DNA of 12,185 bases from Sphingobacteriales bacterium (GTDB lineage: Bacteria; Bacteroidota; Bacteroidia; Sphingobacteriales; Sphingobacteriaceae): assembly GCA_947478655.1 (NCBI GenBank), contig CANJWU010000017.1:1-12185 (forward strand), written 5' to 3'. A program made the translations under genes and the position numbers. Shown in pieces: positions 1-5,391 of this stretch (positions within the stretch are counted from its first letter, which is position 1; every line of letters starts with the position of its first letter). Under the pieces are notes generated by a model. That model searched no databases. It was not told the origin of the DNA and saw only the letters and a list, made by a program, of their open reading frames with translations.

Positions 1-46
1 CTTGGTAATTTTTAAAATTTAATAGTGAAAGTTGATTTAGATACAT
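1..46 (-). CDS. recF: RecF, N-terminal 15 residues only (gene runs off the left edge)
   Basis: RecF is the SMC-like ATPase that loads RecA at gapped DNA during recombinational repair. Reading leftward from an ATG at 46-44, the frame stays open to the window edge and gives MYLNQLSLLNFKNYQ. This is the usual start of Bacteroidota RecF, where a hydrophobic strand is followed by an NF-K/R-NY motif. The Walker A loop would come about 20 residues later, outside the window. A perfect TAnnTTTG element on the minus strand lies 20 bases upstream of the ATG, which supports this start. The gene is divergent from a TPR protein followed by ribH, an arrangement I recall from other Bacteroidota. The call rests on only 15 residues plus context, so another SMC-like ATPase remains possible but less likely. 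Confidence 0.8.
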   Translation of the reverse strand, partial: MYLNQLSLLNFKNYQ

Positions 47-66
47 TAAAAACCCATTCTGGTGCA

Positions 67-74
67 CAAATATA
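67..74 (-). promoter_or_regulatory. -7 promoter element for recF
   Basis: The minus strand reads TATATTTG, an exact match to the Bacteroidota primary-sigma -7 consensus TAnnTTTG. Exactly 20 bases separate it from the recF ATG. About 20 bases upstream there is only a weak TTTA in place of the TTTG expected at -33. The predicted 5' leader is roughly 12-15 bases. The site is back-to-back with the plus-strand promoter at 105-134. Confidence 0.5.
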
Positions 75-104
75 TTTAAATTAAGCCCATCTTTTAAACA
101 GATA

Positions 105-134
105 TTGATAGTATCGGCTAAAAATGTATTTTTG
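105..134 (+). promoter_or_regulatory. Bacteroidota-type promoter for the TPR gene
   Basis: TTG at 105-107 and TATTTTTG at 127-134 are separated by 19 bases. This matches the TTTG-N19-TAnnTTTG pattern of the Bacteroidota primary sigma factor. The -7 box ends 20 bases before the ATG at 155, giving a short leader without a Shine-Dalgarno sequence. It is the best two-part promoter in the window. Confidence 0.6.
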
Positions 135-154
135 CAAGCTTAGAATAGAATAAT

Positions 155-820
155 ATGTCGGAAGAAACAGAAAATAACATCGGAGAACAGTTTTCAAAAG
201 CAGAACATTATGTTGCAGAAAACAGAAAAAGTTTATTAGTAATTGGGGGTACCATTGTAGCCTTGATTTTAATTTATTTTTCATACCAAAAATTCATCTT
301 AAGTCCTAGAGAAAAAGAAGCAGCTGCTCAAAGCTATGTTGCGGAAAGATATTTCGAACAAGACTCTTTAGATAAAGCGATTAATGGCGATGGTAACTTT
401 TTAGGATTTGTTGGCATCATCGACGAATACGGAAGTACCAAATCTGGAAATTTAGCACACTACTATTTAGGTTTTTGCTATTTGAAAAAAGGCCAATACG
501 ATTTAGCTGTTGAACAACTAAAAGAATTTAGCAGTAATGATGAGTTATTAGTGGCACTAGCCTATACAGGAATTGCAGACGCTAATGTAGAATTAAATCA
601 ATTAGATAATGCTTGTTCGTATTATGCAAAAGCGGCAGCAAAGTCGCCAAACGCTTTCACAGCGCCAATTGCACTGTTAAAGTTGGGTATCACTTATGAG
701 CAATTAAATGAAAATCAAAAAGCAGTTGATACTTATAATAAAATTAAAAAAGAATTTGCCGACACAAACGAAGCAAGAGACATTGATAAATACCTTGCAA
801 GAGCAAGCGCAAAAATTTAA
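155..820 (+). CDS. Membrane-anchored tetratricopeptide-repeat protein (YfgM-like topology)
   Basis: This is a 221-residue protein. A charged N-terminus (about residues 1-25) is followed by one transmembrane helix (about 26-45). The rest is a periplasmic helical domain with TPR-like repeats near residues 98-125, 133-165 and 171-203; repeat cues include the YYLGFCYLKKGQYDLAVEQL segment and alternating small and aromatic residues. TPR proteins are scaffolds for protein-protein contacts. The one-helix plus TPR architecture resembles YfgM, the periplasmic chaperone-like partner of SecYEG and PpiD, but similarity of layout does not prove that role. The start is fixed by a good upstream promoter and by lack of room for an earlier ATG. 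It is divergent from recF and precedes ribH, with a strong terminator directly after it. The TPR-anchor assignment is secure; the exact function is unknown. Confidence 0.85.
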   Translation: MSEETENNIGEQFSKAEHYVAENRKSLLVIGGTIVALILIYFSYQKFILSPREKEAAAQSYVAERYFEQDSLDKAINGDGNFLGFVGIIDEYGSTKSGNLAHYYLGFCYLKKGQYDLAVEQLKEFSSNDELLVALAYTGIADANVELNQLDNACSYYAKAAAKSPNAFTAPIALLKLGITYEQLNENQKAVDTYNKIKKEFADTNEARDIDKYLARASAKI

Positions 821-835
821 TTAACCGCTATATCG

Positions 836-866
836 AAAAACTCCTGAAATCCTCAGGAGTTTTTTT
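836..866 (+). terminator. Intrinsic terminator after the TPR gene
   Basis: A perfect 12-bp stem (836-847 with 853-864; core ACTCCTGA / TCAGGAGT) closes a 5-base loop AATCC and is followed by a run of seven T (860-866). The A-tract on the left arm could let it work on the other strand too, but no minus-strand gene ends here. Its U-tract ends only 11 bases before the ribH ATG. Confidence 0.9.
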
Positions 867-877
867 ATTTTTAACCT

Positions 878-1378
878 ATGGCAACACATTTAAAAAACCT
901 ATCCGACTTTAGCCATTTAAGCATTCCTAGTGCAGCGCCTTATCAATTTGCAATAGTAGTAGCGCAATGGAACGCCGACATAACTGGTGCATTATTAAAT
1001 GGCGCCTATGGCACATTGATTGCAAATGGTTGCCTCGAAGCAAATATTACCCTATTAGAAGTGCCTGGCACTTTTGAATTAAGTAATGCGGCGGCTATTG
1101 CGGCAGACAGTAAAAAATATGATGCCATTATTTGTTTAGGCTGTGTTATTCAAGGAGAAACCAGGCATTTTGATTTTATTTGCCAAGCAGTTGCCAATGG
1201 AATTACCGAAGTTGGCGTTAAAAGCTTAATTCCAACTATTTTTGGCGTATTAACAACAGAAACATTGGAGCAGGCCAGCGATCGAGCAGGCGGAAAACAC
1301 GGTAATAAAGGCGAAGAAGCCGCAATTACTGCCATAAAAATGGCCGAATTGGCTTCAAATTTTAAAAATAGCAATTAA
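878..1378 (+). CDS. ribH: 6,7-dimethyl-8-ribityllumazine synthase
   Basis: The enzyme condenses 5-amino-6-ribitylaminouracil with 3,4-dihydroxy-2-butanone 4-phosphate to make lumazine, the penultimate step of riboflavin synthesis, in the cytoplasm. The 166 residues match the family's usual 150-170. Visible motifs are the ribityl-site W31-N32, VPGTFEL at 62-68, GETRHFD at 93-99 with the catalytic-site His97, FGVLTTET at 122-129, and DRAGGKHGNKGEEAA at 135-149 with the phosphate-binding Arg136. No other riboflavin gene is nearby, and no FMN riboswitch fits the 57-base gap upstream. That gap is largely taken up by the preceding terminator, so the gene's own promoter is not evident; expression may depend on read-through. 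The identification is firm. Confidence 0.97.
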   Translation: MATHLKNLSDFSHLSIPSAAPYQFAIVVAQWNADITGALLNGAYGTLIANGCLEANITLLEVPGTFELSNAAAIAADSKKYDAIICLGCVIQGETRHFDFICQAVANGITEVGVKSLIPTIFGVLTTETLEQASDRAGGKHGNKGEEAAITAIKMAELASNFKNSN

Positions 1379-1411
1379 ACAATTACATTTGTTCTATAAG
1401 CATACAATCAT

Positions 1412-1549
1412 ATGAAAAAAGTATTTGCAGCTATTCTCGTTTTCGGATTCTTAGCCATCGCATTTAGCGCATGTTCTAGCCGCCAAGGTTGTCCAGGTGG
1501 AGCAGACAACTATAAGTTTTCTGGAAGTGGAAGAGGCGTTTGGAAATAA
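1412..1549 (+). CDS. Small lipoprotein, 45 residues
   Basis: An ATG at 1412 opens a 45-codon frame. It has a lysine-rich start (MKK), a hydrophobic stretch at residues 4-18 and a lipobox FSAC at 18-21. Signal peptidase II cleavage before Cys21 would leave a lipidated 25-residue peptide containing a second cysteine in a GCPGG segment (26-30), a YKFSG stretch and a terminal VWK. It is probably attached to the inner or outer membrane facing the periplasm. Its stop codon is followed by one base and then the ATG of the YtxJ-like gene, so the two are almost certainly co-translated. I do not recognise a function. Small one-domain lipoproteins of this kind are easily missed by gene callers; the lipobox and the tight spacing are the main reasons to believe it. 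Confidence 0.75.
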   Translation: MKKVFAAILVFGFLAIAFSACSSRQGCPGGADNYKFSGSGRGVWK

Positions 1550-1550
1550 G

Positions 1551-1877
1551 ATGAATCTTATTCCATTAACGAACGAATCACAATTAACAGACCTAATTAA
1601 CGACAGCCTAACGGTAGTGCTTTTTAAACATAGTACGCGTTGCTCTGTGAGTAATATGGCTTGGAAAATGTTTCAACAAGAATGGAACAATGCCGACACT
1701 CCGGTGTATTGTTTAGATTTATTAAACTACCGTTCCCTATCCAATGCCATTGCTTCGCAATTTCAAATCGAACACGAATCACCCCAAGTATTAGTGATTA
1801 AAAATGGTGCATGTGTTTATCATGCTACTCACCAAGCTATCGACGCGGCTATTGTTCAGGCTGCGCTTCAAAATTAA
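1551..1877 (+). CDS. ytxJ: YtxJ-like bacillithiol-system thioredoxin-fold protein (DUF2847)
   Basis: The 108-residue thioredoxin-fold protein carries the family signature LFKHSTRCSVSNMAW at residues 24-38, with a single active-site Cys31 where thioredoxins have CxxC. The SPQVL segment at 77-81 supplies the cis-proline that faces the active site. In Firmicutes and Bacteroidota this family is associated with bacillithiol redox chemistry and is proposed to remove bacillithiol from protein thiols, as a monothiol bacilliredoxin. Two further cysteines (54, 88) are present. The ATG at 1551 is preferred over a GTG at 1497, which would overlap the lipoprotein gene by 53 bases and add 18 residues without similarity to the fold. 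The 3' end overlaps the convergent OsmC-family gene by 29 bases. No bacillithiol biosynthesis gene is in view. Confidence 0.82.
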   Translation: MNLIPLTNESQLTDLINDSLTVVLFKHSTRCSVSNMAWKMFQQEWNNADTPVYCLDLLNYRSLSNAIASQFQIEHESPQVLVIKNGACVYHATHQAIDAAIVQAALQN

Positions 1878-2280
1878 AACTTACAGATTTTATTGTTTCG
1901 GGGTGTAAACTCAATGCAACAGGACATGTTTTTGTTGAATTGATAATGATCGCTTTTTCTTTATCCGTAAAAACAATTCCCTGCGGAAAACTAAAAACAA
2001 CTTTTACTTCACCTACTCTTCTAGGATCGGCCGACATGATTTTGGTGATGTCAATTTTTGTATCAATTAACTTATTTTCGAAGCCATGTGTTTTAGCCGC
2101 AATGGCCATAATGGTTAACATGCAACTCCCCAAAGAAGTGGCCAATAAATCGGTCGGTGAAAAGCAAGAACCTAAGCCTTGATTATCTTTTGGGGCATCG
2201 GTATAAATGAGGGTACCTGATTCGAGGTGAGTTGCTTGGGTTCTTAATTCCCCTAAATAAATGCTCTGTATTGTTGCCAT
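1849..2280 (-). CDS. OsmC/YhfA-family protein
   Basis: The 143-residue protein belongs to the OsmC superfamily, whose members use two conserved cysteines to reduce organic hydroperoxides or related electrophiles. The expected cysteines are seen as SLGSC at 49-53 (Cys53) and TCPVALSLHP at 118-127 (Cys119). FSPTDLLATSLG (40-51) is the classic start of the central helix. The CPV-x-x-S-L-H-P form is closer to the YhfA-like subgroup than to OsmC or Ohr proper, so peroxidase activity is likely but unproven. The gene converges on and overlaps ytxJ by 29 bases, with no terminator between them. It is divergent from the outer-membrane protein gene, with a probable promoter 20 bases upstream. Both neighbours on its 3' side relate to thiol chemistry, which may be coincidence. 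Confidence 0.9.
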   Translation of the reverse strand: MATIQSIYLGELRTQATHLESGTLIYTDAPKDNQGLGSCFSPTDLLATSLGSCMLTIMAIAAKTHGFENKLIDTKIDITKIMSADPRRVGEVKVVFSFPQGIVFTDKEKAIIINSTKTCPVALSLHPETIKSVSFNFEAQPEQ

Positions 2281-2300
2281 TTTAATTCGATAAATACCAT

Positions 2301-2308
2301 CAAAAATG
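2301..2308 (-). promoter_or_regulatory. Probable -7 element for the OsmC-family gene
   Basis: The minus strand reads CATTTTTG, one mismatch from TAnnTTTG (C in place of the first T). It ends 20 bases before the ATG at 2280, the same spacing as for recF and the TPR gene. No clear TTTG is seen at -33. It overlaps the most distal ATG of the rightward gene, which argues against using that ATG. Confidence 0.35.
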
Positions 2309-2310
2309 CT

Positions 2311-2318
2311 TATTTTTA
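2311..2318 (+). promoter_or_regulatory. Probable -7 element for the outer-membrane protein gene
   Basis: TATTTTTA is one mismatch from TAnnTTTG (final A in place of G) and ends 20 bases before the ATG at 2339. A TTCG at 2286-2289 is a poor -33 candidate with 21-base spacing. The support is the spacing shared with three other genes in the window rather than the element alone. Confidence 0.3.
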
Positions 2319-2338
2319 TCTATAATATGGTGATGCAT

Positions 2339-3091
2339 ATGCATAAAATTAAAAATTTTACCGTTTTTCTGCTGCTTTGCCTTGCCAGCTATGTGCAAGC
2401 GCAAGTAAGCGAAACACCTACGCAATTTGTTTATAAAAAAGAATGGTCTGGTGGCGCAACTATTAACAATAGAGGTTTTGGCGGTATTTTAAGACACGCC
2501 ATCATTACCAATAACTTCAAGAAAATTCAATTCGAACTCGAATTAGTAAAACTGAAACATCCCAAAGAAATTAAAGTAGTAAACCCTTATTACGACAACG
2601 CAAAATCTTATGTGTACGGAAAACAAAATGCATTTTATCCTTTAAGATTAGGAGTCGGAACGCAATTTTTAGTATTCGATAAGGCAGCCAAAGATGGGGT
2701 CGAAATTTCATTCAACATGATGGCAGGTACTACCATTGGGTTATTGAAGCCCATTTACTTAGAAATTTTAAAAGACAATGGCAATCCTTATTATTTAGAT
2801 GTTGTTTCTGAAAAATTCAATAAAGATTTACATAACCCTGCTAATATTTATGGTTACTCTGGTTTCAACAAAGGATTAAATGAAACCAGTATTCTATTGG
2901 GCGGTTATATTAAATCGGGCTTCACTTTTGATTGGAGCAACAAAGACGAAAAAATAGTATTATTGGAAACGGGCGCAGTAATTGATTTTTTCAGCAAAAA
3001 GGTTCCCATTATGGCAAACTATTCTTCAGACATCAACAAATCTGCTTTTATCTCGTTATATGCTAGTATCCTTTTTGGGAAAAAATATTAG
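2339..3091 (+). CDS. Secreted, probably outer-membrane beta-barrel protein of unknown function
   Basis: From the ATG at 2339 the product has 250 residues. A signal peptide (MHKIKN, hydrophobic core [10 protein letters not shown], cleavage after VQA) is followed by alternating polar and hydrophobic strands rich in aromatic and glycine residues. Examples are [17 protein letters not shown], the segment [31 protein letters not shown], and a C-terminal strand [13 protein letters not shown]. These are features of small Bacteroidota outer-membrane barrels. The KHPKEI, YGKxNxFYxLR and LLKPIYLEI segments look like a family I recall as conserved in the phylum and unnamed. Earlier in-frame ATGs exist at 2306, 2327 and 2333; 2339 is preferred because it gives the neatest signal peptide and lies 20 bases after a -7-like box. 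The stop codon overlaps a possible lipA promoter, and the gene may also be co-transcribed with lipA. Confidence 0.75.
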   Translation: MHKIKNFTVFLLLCLASYVQAQVSETPTQFVYKKEWSGGATINNRGFGGILRHAIITNNFKKIQFELELVKLKHPKEIKVVNPYYDNAKSYVYGKQNAFYPLRLGVGTQFLVFDKAAKDGVEISFNMMAGTTIGLLKPIYLEILKDNGNPYYLDVVSEKFNKDLHNPANIYGYSGFNKGLNETSILLGGYIKSGFTFDWSNKDEKIVLLETGAVIDFFSKKVPIMANYSSDINKSAFISLYASILFGKKY

Positions 3092-3096
3092 TTTTG
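3089..3096 (+). promoter_or_regulatory. -7 promoter element immediately before lipA
   Basis: TAGTTTTG is an exact match to TAnnTTTG. It begins on the TAG stop codon of the preceding gene and ends five bases before the lipA ATG at 3102. No TTTG lies at the right distance upstream (the nearest ends 11 bases away). If active, it would start transcription at or next to the ATG. It may equally be a chance match, with lipA transcribed from the upstream promoter. Confidence 0.35.
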
Positions 3097-3101
3097 TATC
3101 A

Positions 3102-3980
3102 ATGATTAAATTACCTGTTTTATCCGACACTCCTGCTGCAAGAAAACCAGAATGGTTGCGTGTAAAATTACCAGTTGGTAAAGAATACGCCCACGTAAGA
3201 TCACTTGTAGACAAACATAAATTACATACCATTTGCGAAAGCGGCAATTGTCCTAATATGGGCGAATGCTGGGGTGCTGGCACCGCTACTTTTATGATAC
3301 TTGGAAACATTTGCACACGCTCTTGTTCTTTTTGTGCAGTTGCAACGGGCAGACCATTAGCCGTTGACCTAGAAGAGCCAGAACGCGTGGCTAGTTCTGT
3401 ATCTTTAATGAATGTAAAACATTGCGTAATTACTTCGGTAGACCGCGACGATTTAAAAGATGGTGGCGCAACTATTTGGGCCGAAACTATTTTAGCCATC
3501 AGAAAAAGTTCACCAAGCACTACCTTAGAAACTTTACTTCCCGATTTCAAAGGAATCTGGGAAAACCTTGCACAAGTTTTGGCTGTTAGACCAGAAGTTG
3601 TTTCCCATAATATTGAAACGGTAAGAAGGTTAACGAAAGAAGTACGCGTGCAAGCAAAATACGACCGAAGCCTGGAATGCTTGAAGCGCATTAGCGAAGC
3701 GGGCTTGAGAACTAAATCTGGAATTATGCTTGGCCTAGGCGAAACGGAAGCAGAAGTGTTAGAAGCTATGCAAGATTTAGTTGCTAACGGCGTACATATT
3801 TTAACCTTAGGTCAATACTTACAACCAACCAGAAAACACCACGATGTCATCGAATATATTCACCCCGACCAATTTGCTAAATACAAAGAAGCCGGATTAA
3901 AAATGGGATTTAGGGTAGTGGAAAGCGGTCCAATGGTTCGCTCATCTTATCACGCAGAAAAACATTTATTTGATTTCTAA
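3102..3980 (+). CDS. lipA: Lipoyl synthase (radical SAM)
   Basis: LipA inserts two sulfur atoms into protein-bound octanoyl groups to make lipoyl cofactors for the 2-oxoacid dehydrogenases and the glycine cleavage system. The 292-residue product shows both [4Fe-4S] clusters. The auxiliary, sulfur-donating cluster is C45-x4-C50-x5-C56 ([12 protein letters not shown]); the radical-SAM cluster is C71-x3-C75-x2-C78 (CTRSCSFC). The C-terminal RSSYHA at 280-285 holds the serine that ligates the auxiliary cluster. [13 protein letters not shown] and [14 protein letters not shown] are typical core segments. The ATG at 3102 is chosen because [23 protein letters not shown] is the normal family start; the frame extends upstream only through the preceding gene. 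No lipB or lplA is nearby. The 3' end overlaps the sigma-factor start by 11 bases. Confidence 0.97.
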   Translation: MIKLPVLSDTPAARKPEWLRVKLPVGKEYAHVRSLVDKHKLHTICESGNCPNMGECWGAGTATFMILGNICTRSCSFCAVATGRPLAVDLEEPERVASSVSLMNVKHCVITSVDRDDLKDGGATIWAETILAIRKSSPSTTLETLLPDFKGIWENLAQVLAVRPEVVSHNIETVRRLTKEVRVQAKYDRSLECLKRISEAGLRTKSGIMLGLGETEAEVLEAMQDLVANGVHILTLGQYLQPTRKHHDVIEYIHPDQFAKYKEAGLKMGFRVVESGPMVRSSYHAEKHLFDF

Positions 3981-4482
3981 ATTGAATATACAAACGCAGC
4001 AAGCCGTATCGGATACAGAATTAATTTATCTTTTAAAAATAAAAGATGTAAGTGCATTGCCCCTGCTTTACGATGCATATGCAAAAGCAATCTATAATTT
4101 AATTTATCAAATTGTAAGTGACGAAAACGAAACCGAAAAAATACTCGAGTTTACTTTTTTTCATTGCTGGAATTCTTTTTATTTATTTGATGCAAACAAA
4201 GGATTTCTATTTACTTGGCTAAGCCTAATGGCTAGAAACACTGCCATACAGCACAAAAAAATCAAAACAAAAGAATTGAGTTTACGCCCGATTGTTACCT
4301 TAGCAAATGCAAGTAATAAAACTTTGCTAGCGCAATTAAATACCCATCACCGACAACTCCTTGAATTATTTTATTATTCTGGTTTTTCCTTGATGGAAAT
4401 TGCAGAGCAACAACAATTAGCTTACACTACCATTAAAACAGATTTTAGAGCTGCTCTTTTAGCCTTAAGAAATTTAAAATAA
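3970..4482 (+). CDS. RNA polymerase sigma-70 family (ECF-type) factor, TTG start
   Basis: The 170-residue product has only sigma regions 2 and 4, as ECF-type factors do. Region 2 (about residues 28-98) includes [20 protein letters not shown], an acidic DENETEK, and the landmark [21 protein letters not shown], which matches the family's KGxxxxWLxxIARNxAID. Region 4 (about 117-168) carries the helix-turn-helix [18 protein letters not shown]. There is no ATG before the conserved domain; the in-frame stop upstream is at 3916-3918, so translation must start at TTG 3970 (used here) or TTG 3982. The first choice overlaps the lipA stop by 11 bases, suggesting translational coupling. Three bases separate it from the anti-sigma gene. 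Several usual acidic region-2 residues are replaced, so promoter opening or specificity may differ. The target promoters are unknown. Confidence 0.88.
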   Translation: MISKLNIQTQQAVSDTELIYLLKIKDVSALPLLYDAYAKAIYNLIYQIVSDENETEKILEFTFFHCWNSFYLFDANKGFLFTWLSLMARNTAIQHKKIKTKELSLRPIVTLANASNKTLLAQLNTHHRQLLELFYYSGFSLMEIAEQQQLAYTTIKTDFRAALLALRNLK

Positions 4483-4485
4483 ACC

Positions 4486-5391
4486 ATGGATACCGAAATT
4501 TATATTTCATCTGGAATTTTAGAACTTTATTGTGCGGGTGCACTTTCGGAAGCAGAAATGCGTGAGGTGGAAAGAATGGCGAGTCAATTTGCTGCGATTA
4601 AAAAAGAAATCCAAGCCATAGAATTGGCACTCTGGTCTTTTAACGATCAAATTTTTGCAGGACCACACGAACAATTTAAAAGGGAATTAATTGCTGGAAT
4701 AAAAATAAATAGTCCAAATACTATTAGTGTAGAAAAAATGCCCGAAACTGCATTAAACAAAGCAGTTGAGCCCGAAGTTACTATTGTTGAAACTCCAATC
4801 GTATCGCCAGCAGCAAAAGAAATTATTCCCGAACAAGCGATTCAATCTACAGGATCGAAAAAGAAAAAAATCAGTATAGGTATTTTTTTAGTTATTATAT
4901 TACCCATCCTATTGGCTTTTGGTGCATTTGGCTTATGGAATAATTGGGATGCGCTTTTACAAGAATTAACAGCTGCAAAAAAGATTGCCGCCAATGCCGA
5001 AAAATCTAGGGCGCAAATAGATTCTAATTTAAAAGCGACGAGTCAAACGCTAGACACTTTAAGAAACCCAGACTTAGTAAAAATTACTTTAAGTGGCATG
5101 AAATTTTCGCCGGAAGCCAAAGCTGTTATTTATTGGAACAAAAATACCAATCAAATTTTATTAGACCCTGTATTAATTCCACTGGAAGACAAAGATCATT
5201 GCTACCAATTGTGGGCGATGAATAAAGGCGAAACCCTTAGCCTTGGCACCTTTTCGGCGACTAATAAAAATAAGCAAATGTTACCCATGAAGGCAACCAG
5301 CAAAGCCAGTGTTTTCATTATTTCTTTAGAGCCAAAAAACGGTAGCGCCATTCCAAACATTGCGCAACTGTGTTTGATGAGCAAAGAATAA
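4486..5391 (+). CDS. Anti-sigma factor, RskA (anti-sigma K) family
   Basis: The 301-residue product has the RskA layout. A cytoplasmic N-terminal sigma-binding part begins ISSGILELYCAGALSEAEMR at residues 7-26. A proline- and glutamate-rich linker runs to about 120. One transmembrane helix spans about 129-151 after a KKKK stop, followed by a probable coiled coil (155-192) and the C-terminal RskA domain (195-298) outside the membrane. Domain cues are AVIYWNKNTNQILL, CYQLWAM at 239-245, and LEPKNGSAIPN at 281-291. RskA-type proteins hold their sigma factor at the membrane until regulated proteolysis releases it; here the partner must be the sigma factor encoded three bases upstream. The stop TAA is directly followed by the TTA of the convergent uvrA stop, with no terminator between. 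The inducing signal is not visible. Confidence 0.88.
   Translation: MDTEIYISSGILELYCAGALSEAEMREVERMASQFAAIKKEIQAIELALWSFNDQIFAGPHEQFKRELIAGIKINSPNTISVEKMPETALNKAVEPEVTIVETPIVSPAAKEIIPEQAIQSTGSKKKKISIGIFLVIILPILLAFGAFGLWNNWDALLQELTAAKKIAANAEKSRAQIDSNLKATSQTLDTLRNPDLVKITLSGMKFSPEAKAVIYWNKNTNQILLDPVLIPLEDKDHCYQLWAMNKGETLSLGTFSATNKNKQMLPMKATSKASVFIISLEPKNGSAIPNIAQLCLMSKE

Noticed and set aside
81..284. 67-codon minus-strand frame between recF and the TPR gene
   Set aside because: It covers both divergent promoters and the antisense of the TPR transmembrane segment, and has no credible protein features.
821..877. FMN riboswitch upstream of ribH
   Set aside because: The gap is only 57 bases and is filled by a simple terminator hairpin; the FMN aptamer is over 100 bases with several helices.
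1497..1550. GTG start extending the YtxJ-like protein by 18 residues
   Set aside because: It would overlap the lipoprotein gene by 53 bases, and the added residues are not part of the thioredoxin fold; the ATG at 1551 fits the family start.
2306..2338. Earlier start (2306) for the outer-membrane protein
   Set aside because: It overlaps the likely OsmC-family promoter box, precedes the gene's own -7-like box, and adds 11 residues before a complete signal peptide. Starts at 2327 or 2333 cannot be fully excluded.
2982..3101. 40-residue N-terminal extension of lipA
   Set aside because: This stretch is the other-frame reading of the preceding gene's end. The family start IKLPVLSD follows the ATG at 3102.
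3056..3691. 211-codon minus-strand frame opposite lipA
   Set aside because: It shows no recognisable domain and lies wholly opposite a certain gene; it is a coding shadow.
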